64,000 nucleotides of DNA. Origin: Panax quinquefolius. Lineage: Eukaryota > Streptophyta > Magnoliopsida > Apiales > Araliaceae. Made by a program: the position numbers and the translations under genes. The first letter of the stretch is position 1; each line of letters begins with the position of its first letter. The stretch lies in contig CM035156.1 of assembly GCA_020205615.1 (NCBI GenBank), positions 17,573,128-17,637,127 on the forward strand. The letters run 5' to 3'. Under the pieces are notes generated by a model that saw nothing but the letters and a program-made list of their open reading frames with translations, made no database searches and was not told the DNA's origin. Of this stretch, positions 1 to 11,295 are shown piece by piece.

Positions 1-576
1 GTTGGGACCCGAAGTTAAGACGTATTTACTCACCGAAAAGATTCAAATGATTCGACAACGATATAAAACAGCACAAGATCGACAAAAGAGTTATGCGATC
101 TTCATCGAAAGGACGGGAATTTAGTGTAGGGGATCATGATTGTCATGAAGTCGCTCCATGGAAGGGAGTTACAAGATTTGGGAAGAGAGGAAAGCTCAAT
201 CCACGATTTATCGTCCATTTCAAATTCTCGACCGAGTAGGAAATGTAGCCTATAGACTTCATAAGTACTCTCCAAGTATGTCTCGTGTTCATAATGTGTT
301 TCATATATCTAGATTTCAGAATATGTGAAAGACCCGACCACGCTATAGAAGTTAGAACCCATTTGAGATAGCCAAGACTTAACGTATGAGGAGGTACCGC
401 CAAGATTTTGATAGAAGGAGCATGTCCTACGCAAGAAAGGTCATACCACAAGTTAAAGTTTTGTGGAGAATCATGCTATAGAGGAAATGACCGAAATTGA
501 AACTAAATGAAAGCGAGGTATCCTCACCTTTTCAAACACTGTGTATCGTACGCCAATTTCGAGGACGAAATTTCAT
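1..576 (+). pseudogene. Ty3/gypsy integrase C-terminus, broken
   Basis: This is the 3' end of a gypsy-type pol gene that runs in from beyond the left edge. Translated in pieces it shows the post-catalytic part of plant gypsy integrases: a leucine-glycine-proline-glutamate segment, a tract resembling AQDRQKSYA near 80-110, a GKLNPRF motif near 195-215, the SRVHNVFH motif near 280-305, and a C-terminal PxKILD/VLWR region typical of Del/Tekay-like chromoviruses. The frame changes several times, so no product can be made as written. The same sequence lies in opposite orientation at 20955-21540, inside the more complete element. It is followed directly by a polypurine tract and an LTR. The family assignment is firm; the clade is an inference from motif memory. 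Confidence 0.85.
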
Positions 577-588
577 AAGGAGGGAGGT
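577..588 (+). other. Polypurine tract of left gypsy element
   Basis: A purine run (aaggagggaggt) sits immediately before the LTR start, where plus-strand DNA synthesis is primed in LTR retrotransposons. The same tract precedes the 3' LTR of the element on the other strand at 20939-20949. Confidence 0.8.
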
Positions 589-722
589 CAGAAGACCCCA
601 ACTTATTATTAATGAAATTTAATTTTCTATTTATTATTTTGAAATAGTAAGGGTTGATTTGATTAATGTGGATAGTTAGGGGTTAAATACGCAAATATTT
701 CAAAATAAGTAAGTGGTTATAA

Positions 723-786
723 AATATTCATCATTGTTTGGGAATATTCGTTTGTCGTGGAATATTCAGATCGCTTGGGAATATTC
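723..786 (+). promoter_or_regulatory. Four GAATATTC-type palindromes in LTR U3
   Basis: Copies of AATATTC/GAATATTC begin near 723, 742, 760 and 779, about 18-19 bases apart. Each full copy fits GAAnnTTC, the dimer core of plant heat-shock elements. The module is retained in all LTR copies here. A regulatory role is inferred from motif and spacing only. Confidence 0.4.
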
Positions 787-1918
787 GTATTTACCAAGCA
801 AAATGCATGTGGGGGCCCATAACGAAAAGCGATTGATGAAGAAAACGACAAATATAAGTTGTTTAAAAATAATCTACAGAAGTTGTTACCAAGTAACACT
901 ATTGAATATCCTATGGTTAAAAAAACACAAGAATACGCTGTTGTCAAGACAAGAAGATATTACCACCATTGCACCAATTATTGAAGGCACTACTCAATAA
1001 TGGTTACAAAGAATTATCGCTCAAAGATTTTATCGAAAGTTAATAATTGTCATATTGATATTTTATATCATCATTGTTTCAATAATCACATTACACAAGA
1101 TTTTTTTCATTATCGGCAATAATTCATATTATCCTAATAATATTATTAGATAACATTATTGGCAATGTCTAGAAAGTTCTGCTCTAAGGAGAGGTTTGGT
1201 CACCTAATCAAGCCACCAAGAAGAAGAAATTTTATCGAAAGCCCCTCTTCCTGAACCGCCTCGTCATTAATATCAGATTCTCAGAATATTATTTGTGAAT
1301 AATTAATTATTGATTCATATGATGAGGAAAATATTGATTTTATGTGGATATAGATGGAGAAAAATTTTAATGTGACAATTGTTGAAAATTGAAATTTTAT
1401 CTCTTTCTCGATAAAATAATTATTTAAATATATTATTATATTTTAATAATATAATAATGGTGATATTTTTACAACGAATGTGGGATATATGAGTATACGA
1501 GGAGGAAGAGTATTTTTTTGTTGCAATAAATGTTTAAAACATGTTAAACATGCTCTGCGGACCCCATTTATCGACCGAAATTTGATTATAAATGTAAAAT
1601 CGACTGCTTATGATTTCGGCCAATTTCCATTTGAAATTTGGAAAACTTTCTTCTGCAAAGTTGTAGAGAATTGAATTTCCTATAAAAACTCAAGAGATTC
1701 GAATTTTCTGATAAAAGGCTATTTATTATGAATTATTGAAGTTCAAGCTCCAAAATAATTAATTTTTGAAGTTTTAAATATTTTTTTACAAAAACGTTTT
1801 TTGCATGTGTGAGGCATGTGTTCAATTGCTGAAATTCAGATTCAAAGGTGTGCGTGAAGATTTTATATATATATATAATATTTTAATAAATTTTCTACTT
1901 TTGTGTTCTAAGATTTTC

Positions 1919-1929
1919 CTATAAATAGG
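1919..1929 (+). promoter_or_regulatory. LTR TATA box
   Basis: The sequence ctataaatagg, followed by moderately GC-richer leader DNA, is the likely TATA box for RNA of the left gypsy element. The same motif sits at the equivalent place in the other LTRs. Confidence 0.6.
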
Positions 1930-2202
1930 CTGTGCTTAGTTTAGAATCGAAAATCACACCGTAAAATCAAGTTTTCTCTCTATATTATCGAGTTTATTCT
2001 TGTGAGTATTTTGAGTATACTTTGAGTATTGTTAAACTAAAAGTTCCCTTCAAAGACTATATCCCTAGATTCCAAATTTGTAAGTACTAATCTTTCGAGG
2101 TAAGGGATGTTATTTTCTTCTCAAATGATATTATTTCTTCAATATCATTATATCAAATATCGGTTGAACTTTTTATCAAATTTGAACTTTTTCATGCTCT
2201 GG

Positions 2203-2293
2203 GTTACTATTCATGAGTTACTATTCACGAGTTACTATTCATGAGTTACTATTCACGAGTTACTATTCACGAGTACTATTCATGAAGCGTGAA
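2203..2293 (+). repeat. 14-15 bp tandem array in LTR
   Basis: About six copies of gagttactattca(t/c) lie in tandem, alternating 'tg' and 'cg' at one position. The equivalent arrays on the other LTRs are at 19225-19315, 26695-26780 and 49035-49125. Copy number differs slightly among LTRs. Confidence 0.8.
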
Positions 2294-2609
2294 GATGTTT
2301 TTTTGGGATTTCTATCTTTTGTGTTGAGTTACTTATTCACGATACTCACGACTATTCACGATACGATACTACTACTATTCATCAAAAAATAAAATTTCTT
2401 CTTTTCGTCCAAAATATCTATTCTCGATACTAGCTTTGATCAGATCCATGTTTTGATCATTCTCAATTTTACACCACTATGATTATTTTTTGAGGTATTT
2501 TTGAACATGGATAAAACAAAGTACTAATCCTTAATCCTTAATCCTCATCATTTTGTTTCACCGATTCGCTTTTTTAAAAATATTTTTTCATCATCCTCAC
2601 CTTAAATGA

Positions 2610-2750
2610 TGATATTATTGAATATCTTCGCCCAGAAGGCAAAGATGAATGATTTCAAGAATATCTTCGTCAGAAGTGCAAAGATGAACAGTGTTTAAAT
2701 GAATACGACTAATCGATGAATATCTTCGCCCAGAGTAAAAAAAGATGAAT
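2610..2750 (+). repeat. Hairpin-unit tandem repeat in LTR
   Basis: Three or four degenerate units of 35-45 bases carry an inverted pair, 'atatctt...' with 'caaagat'. The other LTRs hold clearer copies (18766-18895) in which ATCTTTG and CAAAGAT face each other about ten bases apart. Confidence 0.65.
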
Positions 2751-4214
2751 ATTTGATTCCGTATGTATATCGATTGATGTGTTACAGGATAAAAGATAGA
2801 CGATGAACTTTTAAATTCATACATGTAAGATAGTAGTTTGCATTCTCTACTTAACTCTTCTAATGAATTATTATTTCACCATGCTAATATTGATTTAAAA
2901 TTTGTTGTCTATCAGATTCTATTAGATTTTTCCCCTCGTCAAGACTAACGAATTTGTTGTATATCTTAGTCATATTATAGTCATAATATTCTTTATTTTT
3001 CGAGCTATATACGAGTGAGCTCACCCTTTTCCTTTTTGTTCCATTTTTCTTCGAGTATGAGGCTAGATATATATATTTAAACTCACGCAGACGCAGCCTA
3101 ATAAAGTGGAATTGAATGAAGGTTCGTAGAGAGAGTTTTGTTTAGTAGTCCATCACCATTTTTAAAAATATAATGTATCAATAATTATGTGATGAGGATT
3201 TATTTTTAGAGAGTATATATATATCTCTATAAGATAATATTTGTATTTAAACTCATCAATCACCCCGCACTTACCCAGGATATTCGTTAATATCACATCC
3301 ATAATAATATTTCATCAGATCACGAGGATAATGACAATGATATAAAGAATCAATCAAATGAGATAAAGGATAAATATTAAACATTTATACAATTTATCCA
3401 AATGCTCAATAATAACCATATGTTATTAATCACTTAATAATCTCATAATCTAATATCTTTAATATTATAACAATATTTTAATCATTTCTTAAACCGATAA
3501 ACAATTTATTTCAATTATTTACATTTTATCAAATAATGCATTTAATCATTCAAAATACCATACTCATAAGATTTCATCATCAATGATCAAATCCCTCATC
3601 AAAAATCAAGATATACCCTATATAGGATTTCCAAGACATAAAATCCTATTTTCCAATTTTATTACTTCACATAACATATTTAATTCATTTACTCATAACT
3701 AGTTTATTTTCATAAAAATACCAAATTAGTCCAAAAATATTTCTTTTCTGGGATTTAGCAGAATATAGTCCCATATTAAACATATATTTTTCTCTGAATT
3801 TTTAAAATTCATTTACTATATTTCATATGGCTAAAACTGCCGAATATTTAGACATTTATCATAAATTGTAATTTTGTCCAAAAATTCTGAAATTTACAGG
3901 ATATACTCCTGTTATATACATGTACTCCCAATAAAAATTTTATCAATTTTGGAGTTAACCACAAGGAGTTATAAGGGTTTACTTTTAAAATAGTCTTTTC
4001 CCGTAAAATTCATAACTCTTAATCTATACATCCAAAAATCGCCATTTTTTGACACAATATAGAAAACTCATCAAATTATCATTTCAAATTTTTCTAGAAT
4101 TTTTTAGTGTAAGAAAAATTACAAAACTGCCCCTGGCAGAAACCCATTTTGAATGAAAATACTATTCATATGAATACGAAGGATCATTCACCATGCATGC
4201 GGTAATCCACATAG

Positions 4215-4580
4215 ACAGGTTATTCCAATAGAATAATAAAGAATGGAATAATGTAAGAATTCACCATGCATGCGATAGACCGCATGCATGTGTTATTCCC
4301 AATGTAATAATAAAGAATGGAATAACAATGTAATTTACCACGCACGCGATGTAATTACACGCATACGTTATTCCAATGTAATAATAAAGAATGGAACTGT
4401 GTCATGCGAACGCACGCATGTGATATTCTAATGTAATAATAAATAATGGAACCAGTCACATGCGTAAACACACGTATGTGATATTCCGGCGTAAATAATA
4501 AAGAATAGAATAATGTAAGAATTTCACCACGTATACAAAGTTATTCCAATGTAATAATAAGGAATGGAATAAAAATAAAT
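4215..4580 (-). repeat. Six-copy repeat of about 60-85 bp in divergent LTR
   Basis: Units share TTATTCCAATGTAATAATAA followed by agaatggaat. Copies lie near 4220, 4283, 4367, 4420, 4480 and 4540. Between them are short palindromic stretches built on catgcatg/cgatgc. The array lies downstream of the TATA boxes in the sense of LTR transcription. Confidence 0.8.
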
Positions 4581-4805
4581 GCCTTCATGAATACAAAAGA
4601 AATAATACCCTTACGAGTACAACAAATAATATCCCTTACCTTAGAAAGAAGAGTATTCCGACTGGTAGGGCGAGGATATTCTTGAAGAAAATTTATACTG
4701 TTTTCTACGCTCAAAGCTTTCTTAAACTCTTAAAAAATACGCTCAAGATTATAGAAGAAGAATTCTCTTAACTTCAAATTTTGTTTTCAATTCTAACTAA
4801 GCATC

Positions 4806-4816
4806 CTATTTATAAG
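4806..4816 (-). promoter_or_regulatory. Proximal TATA box of divergent LTR
   Basis: Tcttataaatagga on the - strand precedes a leader-like region and occupies the place of the TATA box in the related LTRs. It is the most downstream of a series of TATA-like motifs in this LTR. Confidence 0.5.
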
Positions 4817-4832
4817 AAAAATAGAAAGACTA

Positions 4833-5262
4833 TGCAATAAAATATAATATATTCTATTTATAATATATATATATATATATTATTTAAAATCTAATAAAAC
4901 AAATAACTTTATAAAAGTATTCTGCTTTATATAAAAGATTTTACTATGCAAACGCTTAAACACTACGCATAATAGAATATAATATATTCTATTTATAGTC
5001 TAATAAAACAAATAACTTTATAAAAGTATTCTGCTTTATATAAAAAAAAATACTACGCAGTACTATGCAAACATTACGCATAATAGTAATATAATATATT
5101 CTATTTATAGTCTAATAAAATAAATAACTTTATAAAAGTATTCTGCTTTTATATAAAAAGATTTTACTATACAAATTTATGCATAATAGAATATAATATA
5201 TTCTATTTATAGTTTAATAAAACAAATAACTTTATAAAAGTATTCTATTTTATATAAAAAGT
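4833..5262 (-). repeat. Four-copy repeat of 100-136 bp carrying TATA motifs
   Basis: The unit contains AATATAATATATTCTATTTA followed by tagtctaataaaacaaat and a 'ttctgctttatataaa' segment. Copies start near 4840, 4977, 5088 and 5190. On the - strand each unit reads ctataaatagaatatatt, so a TATA-box-like element is repeated with the array. The first copy is lengthened by an (AT)n run at 4864-4881. Confidence 0.8.
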
Positions 5263-6007
5263 TTTTATTTTATTACATTTATAATAATAATAAAACAAAC
5301 TTCATCATCATTATTATAATTCACACTATTAATCGAATGTGTCGCTCCTGTGAAAGAGAGGGCTTTCTAATAAGGATTTCTCCCTATCATGCCAACGCAA
5401 TTAGGTGACCAAACCTCTCATTGGCGCGTAACTTCTAGACATCGTTAATATTGCAAATAATAATATTAATAACTTTGTTATCTCAATTATTGATTTAATA
5501 ATATATAAAATATCGACAATAATCAATCAAATAACGTGAGATACTATGCAACAATTATCGAGTAATAATTGAACAAAACCGATTGACTTCTCACGTAAGA
5601 TCAATAATCAATACCGTAGCTACTACGCAACCAATGCCAGACATCGCACTTTTTACTACCGAGTAGTTCAACTGTTTTAGCGGTAAAACTTCCGCCGTTA
5701 TTTTCATATAAATATTTTTGTCGTTTTCTCAATCAAACAATAATTCCGTTGTGGGGTCCACTAATGATTGTATCGTCGTACGGATATTCCCTGACAAAAA
5801 GAATATTCCTCGACCAATCGAATATTATATAACAACTTGCTTACTTTGCAAAATTTTTAAATATCACCCTTAACTTTAACTCTTTATCAATTTAACCATT
5901 TACTAAATAAAATAATAATTATAAGAAAATTGAGTACTTTCATTTCATAAATTTTGGGGTCTCACAAATCGTCCAACAAAAAGAAAGACTCGACTTTGCA
6001 GCAAACA

Positions 6008-6127
6008 ATGGCCGACGAAGCTAAAAAAAAAGGCAATGCCGCCTTCTATGCCAGAAACTACACAGACGCCGTCCGCCACTTCACCGACGCAAAAAAGAGG
6101 ATGAAGAAAAAAGATAGAGAAACATGA
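6008..6127 (+). pseudogene. HOP/STI1 co-chaperone N-terminal fragment
   Basis: The 39-codon reading frame starts MADEAKKKGNAAFYARNY and continues TDAVRHFTDA, then turns into a lysine-rich run and stops. Plant HOP (Hsp70-Hsp90 organising protein, STI1-like) begins MADEAKAKGNAAF and continues into the first TPR helix pair of TPR1, which binds the Hsp70 C-terminus. The match covers about 28 residues, then homology ends abruptly. Full HOP proteins are over 500 residues, so this is a truncated relic or a captured first exon. The ATG lies only 42 bases from the end of the LTR at 3256-5966, which suggests the LTR inserted next to, or helped move, this piece. Expression is unknown. Confidence 0.65.
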
Positions 6128-6485
6128 ACAGAGATCAAAAATGGGTCTGCTGTGTTTGAATAATAAAATAATAATTAAGGGGAAAAGATAAGGGAGATTT
6201 GCCATGTCAGCCCACCAATATTAATCTCTTAAATTAAGGAATTCTAATTGCACTAATATTATAAATAAATATGAAAAAGTGTATTACTTTTGTAATTATT
6301 TTATGGATGTACCATTATTCTAATTTTTTTTTAAAATGTACTAAAATATGTAATTAATCCATAAATTATTTAATTTATATAACAAGATACAACTGATTTT
6401 GAATTTCCCGCTCACCTTAATAAATTATCTAGGCCGTCCAAAATTTGAAATAAATCTCACCATCCAGATAGTGTCAAAGTCACGA

Positions 6486-6565
<80 letters not shown>
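6486..6565. repeat. (AC)n(AT)n microsatellite, left part
   Basis: About 29 AC dinucleotides are followed by about 11 AT dinucleotides. The AT run resumes at 8096-8105 after the solo LTR, so the LTR inserted inside the microsatellite. Confidence 0.95.
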
Positions 6566-6566
<1 letters not shown>

Positions 6567-8095
6567 GTAGATTTCTAAGACAAAACGCAATGAAAAATAG
6601 AAAATAAATCAAAGCAATTCCGAAAACCAAAACAGATCCATGTGAAACCTAAAATTAATTCAAATGGTTTAGATATTATACCGATAATGAAAAAGTTCAA
6701 ATAGCTTCAATCCTTTACGCAATCCAATTAGAACCGCTACTTCTACTAGATCCACACACTAACGCCGCATCTAACAAATGAACGATTCTCAAGAATAAGA
6801 GGACTTACAGACTAGCCACCAAAGGAACGATTATGAAACTGCTTTTCTCTAGTCTCTCTCTAGAAGCGGCTAGGTTTTTCAATTATGATATATCCCTAAG
6901 TAATCGCTATATATCATATATATAGTAGTTAAAAGGAATTAATCAAATCAAAACCTAATTTCATAAAATCTAAATTTATATATATATATATATATATCTT
7001 AATTAAGTCTTACTTAATTAATATACATATATACAATTATCCTTTTAATTTAAATTGTGATTTAAATACTATTAATCATATTAATATATTTAAATCCTTA
7101 AAATTTAAATTTATTCCCTTTAAATTACGTTTCACGTATAGGACCTTATAGGTTATTATTACGTTGACAATAATTTTATAATCATATTATAAAATTATAA
7201 ACAAAGTGAAATGACATCTAAGAATGCATCAACGCTACCCAAGTAATAATAAGATCGATGATTCGATGCAATATTTTCGTGACCAATGTTTCAATGTAAT
7301 TTAATCATTTTAACCTTAATATCCTAGATTAAACTCGAGTCATGGAATGTGTCATACTCTATATAATTTAATCTGAGTTTTCTTGATCAATGAGTAGACT
7401 ATATGAAACAAATCACTATTTGAGCATGACCGTGCATTTCATAGTCCTACTCAATCAAGAGGCCTATGGATATCACCCCTAATATATAGGAGGGTTAAAT
7501 TTCATCTAGATCACTCATATTCCTCACACGATTCATGATGTACCCAATAATCATCTTTATAGTCCACCCTATTAAAGGTGACATTTAATGATATCAAAGT
7601 ACATAAATTCTCGTGTAGTAATATAGTGATTTCAGGTCGGAGGACTATTACATCATTGTCACTATGAGAATCGCTAATGACACTTTGCATAATGTTCCAC
7701 GTAGAATTCTCATGGTGGGTCTATCCAGTACATCGTTCTCTAACATGTACCTATGCATTGACTTAATATCTCATATATTTATAAGCAATGAGATTTGGTC
7801 ATCAAATATCCATCTACTAGTCTCAATGCATCATTGTTGTCTCATCAACAATGATACTCGACTAGGGACTTTTAAGAATAATGATACTAATTATAATTAT
7901 ATAATCTCATGTTCAAGTCACATACTTGAAACTATATAATTTGTATCACTATTTTAAGGAATTTTATTATGTTAACATTTATATAACGCAGTAAATAAAA
8001 CCATAATAAAATCATTCATTTATTCAATTAAATATAATATCAAGATATTAAGCAATTATATCAAATAATTGACCCCTAGGACATAAACTCTAACA
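6566..8095 (-). mobile_element. Solo LTR, probably Copia-like, in a microsatellite
   Basis: A 1530-base segment begins TGTAGATTTC and ends CTCTAACA on the + strand, giving TG...CA termini. It is flanked on both sides by TATAT sequence compatible with a short target duplication, although the AT repeat makes this unprovable. On the - strand it starts TGTTAGAGTTTATGTCC, and its 3' part resembles a GC-richer R/U5 leader (around 6720-6880). No gag or pol is present. Short open frames inside (for example 7664-7939) have no recognisable domain. The superfamily is a guess from the termini. Confidence 0.7.
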
Positions 8096-8104
8096 TATAT
8101 ATAT

Positions 8105-8399
8105 GGGGTGCATAGCTAACGTTATAAACGGGAACAATATAAGTCAGATGGACAATTACACTATCGGAGTGAAGGAATATAATGAAGAGCGGAATCATTC
8201 TATTCTAGTTGGAATGAGTTATTCTATAAGTTTTACTTCCCAAAGAATCAAATATAATTTTTTTCATTCTAATCGCAACCAAACACAATTTTTTTCATTT
8301 TATAGGAATGAAATATTTAGTACTCTAATTCAAATGTAGTATTAAGATTTATTGTAAGAATAGACTCTTTTTTATAACGTTAGCTATAGATTAGACCCT
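8105..8399. mobile_element. MITE with 16-bp perfect terminal repeats
   Basis: TAGCTAACGTTATAAA at 8113-8128 is repeated exactly in inverted form at 8371-8386, with GGGT/ACCC-like sequence outside each. The interior is AT-rich and noncoding and holds a second GGAATgaaat-type motif pair. The size (under 300 bases) and structure fit a non-autonomous DNA transposon. The superfamily is not assigned. Confidence 0.7.
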
Positions 8400-8505
8400 A
8401 CCTTAACTTATCTCTCTATTTTTTCAATAAGTCTTAGCAGACCGAAAAATTAGACCAGAAAATTGGAGATGTAATTTTATTTTTTATTTTTTTTTATTTT
8501 TTTGC

Positions 8506-8716
8506 TTGTGACTCTCAAAAAATGTATAGTATTTATTCTAACTAAATTTTTTACAAACTATAATATTTTAGTTGTAATTTGGATACATATACAATAACAG
8601 GGTTATACAGACCGTATAGCCATGTTCTTGTATATGTATCTAAATTACACCTAAAACACTATATTTTATAAAAATTTCTGTTGGAATAAATATTATATAT
8701 TTTTTGGGAGTCACAA
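8506..8716. mobile_element. Fold-back element with arms of about 90 bp
   Basis: TTGTGACTCTCAAAAAATG at the left pairs with its near-complement ending GGGAGTCACAA at the right. Pairing continues inward through tagtatttattcta and ggatacatatacaa to a loop of about 35 bases near 8596-8632. T-rich and A-rich runs flank it. The whole element would form one long hairpin, so it is a plausible small-RNA source. Confidence 0.75.
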
Positions 8717-8986
8717 AAAAAAAAAAAATTAAAAATGTCCAATATTCATATCAAATAAACATATCCATGTAGAAGGACTCTTATTTTTTTTCATGTATTC
8801 TCTCACTAATTTTTTTTATACATTAAATTTTTTATATTCTCTCTAAATTTTTTAGTTCTTCTCTCTCTAAATTTTTTATCTCTCTAAAATTTACTTGTCT
8901 TTATAAATTTGAAACGTTGATTGTTTTGTTTTCCAGGGTTATGTGCTGCATTTTTGTTTGAATTTGCTATACCTAAATATGTACTA

Positions 8987-9309
8987 CTCCCTCTGTCCCA
9001 AGATAAACGTTCTGATGGACTTTTTATGCATATTAAGAAGAGGAATGAAATGACAAATTTGTCCATAATATGTCATTAATTATTTTCAACGTAGGTGAGA
9101 GAGTGACTTTCTAACTATTCAATTCAAGATATTCTCTCTCCATACTTATTAAATATGGAGAGAGAATTAGAATAAAAAAAAATGAGATATTTAATGTTAC
9201 GGACATAATAGAAAAAAATATATAAAATTTAATTATTAAAGAAAAGTGAATATTTAACACGAAACTATCTAAAATAGTAATAAAGATTTTTATCATGGAA
9301 CGGAAGGAG
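8987..9309. mobile_element. Stowaway-type MITE (Tc1/Mariner)
   Basis: The left end CTCCCTCTGTCCCA and right end TGGAACGGAAGGAG form a 14-bp imperfect inverted repeat (three mismatches), flanked by TA on both sides (8985-8986 and 9310-9311). This is the classic Stowaway terminus. Inside, 9131-9144 and 9154-9167 form a perfect 14-bp hairpin. It has no coding capacity. Confidence 0.85.
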
Positions 9310-9311
9310 TA

Positions 9312-11230
9312 TTAAATGACATTGAACAACAGGCATGGATAATATATGAAGCCAATAGCCTCCTACTCTTTATTTTCTCAATCTGTGACAATAATATATA
9401 TGAACAAGGCGTGTTTGTCCTCAATCCACGGTGTTGGGTCCTAAGACCCAATAAGCAAAATTAGAAAATAAAAACTTTAGTTACAACTTTATTTAGTAAT
9501 AAATAGTGAAAGCTGAAAAAATATATGGAAAAATAAAATTTAAAATATATTGAAAAAAAATTCAATATTGTCACAAACCTGGTTTCGTTTCATCAATTTT
9601 TTGTTCAACTTCCTATTAATGTTAGCACAAATACTATCTAAATTTGTATGATTAAATATGATACAAATTTAAAATTATTTTATCCCTAATAGAAATAGAA
9701 AAAAAAATTCTATTCAAATTAGTATATATATAAGAACTATACAACTTTACAATAATTAAACATATACTATCCAAATTTATAAAGTATTCAAAATAACCAA
9801 ATTTGTAAATTTATTAAAACTTGAAATTATACCAAACCACACGATTAATTATATTAATAATATGTGTGAATTATTTTAAAAACATAATAACTGTGAAATT
9901 AGTTGAAAAATTATAGTAAATTAATTACTAACTAATTGTCATAACTAAATAAAAACTATTAAAGCTTGACTTTCATATTTCTATCCCGATTAGAATTTTA
10001 AGTAAATTTTATCAATATAAACATTAATATATAATTATATTAAACTTATATAAAATTAAAATAATTATTTTCACAAAAACATAACTAAATAAAATACACT
10101 CTATTCAAATGTTTAGCTTAATAATTGATCAAAGTAACCTAAAACATACTATAATTCAGTATTTATTATTTAATGAAGGATAATTAACAAGGTTGGTTTG
10201 ACGAGATTTGCTGATTAATATGGGTCAAAACTAGTTAAACTAGTTTCAATCCATATTTTAACAAACTAATCCATAACATAAAAACTAATTAATCAATTGA
10301 CCGAAATAGTTATTCTCAATCTAAATAGTCATGTCTACTTAAATATCTGAATTATATATGGAATTTTTCAGGTCTACTTAAATATCTGAATTTTATCTTG
10401 TACGAAATTTTGTATATCTTAATTTTATAAATACAGGAAAGGCTAAAATAAATACGAAAAATAAAATAAATGAAGCTGAAGTGAAAACTTAAGTTTATAT
10501 CTAATTCTTTGTTATTTATTTTTTCTTTTTCAATGAATGGACAAAATAAAAAAAAATTAAATTTGGATATAACACTAAATAATGTAACACTATCTTTTAT
10601 AATTTCCATCATACCTTTAAATTATAAATAAACGTAATAAAATTAATATAGAGATAACATAACAACTTAAATGTTGAATTTAATTTTTTACTTTATTTTT
10701 CCTTCATGAACTCTTAACAAAATGAAAGAAATATATAATTATTTTTTATTATAAATTAAATTTTTTTTTTCCAGCCCAAACTCATAAAAAAAAGTGTGTA
10801 AAATTACTGTGAGAGGATGAGGATAGTGACAATTATTTTTAATGAGCTTAGATAAATTTGAACAAAAATTGTACTATGTTAAGAGTTTTAAAACTTTTTC
10901 GTTCAATTTTTTTTTTATTCTATTCATTGAAAAGTTAAGTAACAAGAAAATTCTACTTTTAATCTTTTTTTTTTAATTTTCCTTATCAAATTTTACGTTT
11001 AAAAAATAAACAAGTTTGAAAAAATAACTAAATAACATAAAAAATTATTAAAAAAGAAAAAATATATAATATAAGAATAATATTTTAAATATAAATATAG
11101 GTTTTAATAAACTCAAATAACATTATTTTTTCTATAAATTTTCTATTCGAATTTAAGTTTTTATCATTTATATTAATTATTTGCATTAATATATTACTCA
11201 AAATAAAGGAAACGGAAATAAATTGTACGA
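9312..11230. other. AT-rich intergenic region upstream of PPR gene
   Basis: Very AT-rich DNA with homopolymer runs and no supported gene. Short open frames on the - strand (such as 10352-10612) are low-complexity I/F/K/N-rich strings typical of AT-rich noise. A small hairpin, ttgggtc-ctaa-gacccaa, lies at 9434-9451. Confidence 0.7.
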
Positions 11231-11295
11231 ATAGAAGGGTACGCTGGTCGTTTCAAGAAGTTACTCTGCTCATTGCAAAACCTCTCCCTGTTCTC

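Larger units (their letters stand above)
589..3255 (+). mobile_element. Ty3/gypsy LTR, 3' end truncated
   Basis: This LTR is homologous, in opposite orientation, to those at 18214-20938, 25688-28392 and 48047-50740. It starts at the polypurine tract with the conserved AAGACCCCAACTTATTATTA stretch. The expected initial TG reads CA here, one of the recurrent short scrambles discussed in the findings. It contains a GAATATTC array (723-786), a TATA box (1919-1929), a short tandem array (2203-2293) and a hairpin repeat array (2610-2750). Homology stops near 3255, roughly 0.1 kb short of the TATTTTGGGGGCGTCA end seen in the other copies, where another LTR begins. The element is therefore truncated or was broken by the neighbouring insertion. 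Confidence 0.85.
3256..5966 (-). mobile_element. Divergent gypsy LTR (solo or truncated)
   Basis: Read on the - strand, the segment begins TGTGAGACCCCAAAATTTAT and ends near 3256 with a TACCC/GGGGTGA-type end. Its first 650 bases (5966 down to about 5340) are clearly related to the main LTR family. Shared parts include the AATATTC palindromes, the TTAGGTGACCAAACCTCTC block near 5400 and the TCTAGACAT block. The rest has diverged and carries two private tandem arrays. No pol sequence flanks either side, so it is either a solo LTR or a broken end. A convincing target-site duplication was not found, and the junction at 3256 with the left LTR is approximate. Confidence 0.7.

Noticed and set aside
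4215..4580. CRISPR-like array
   Set aside because: Units are diverged, spacing is uneven, spacers are themselves related palindromes, and the context is a plant LTR.
7664..7939. 91-codon frame
   Set aside because: It lies wholly inside the solo LTR and shows no recognisable domain; chance open frame.
10352..10612. 86-codon - strand frame
   Set aside because: Dominated by I, F, K, S and Y, as expected from AT-rich noncoding DNA.
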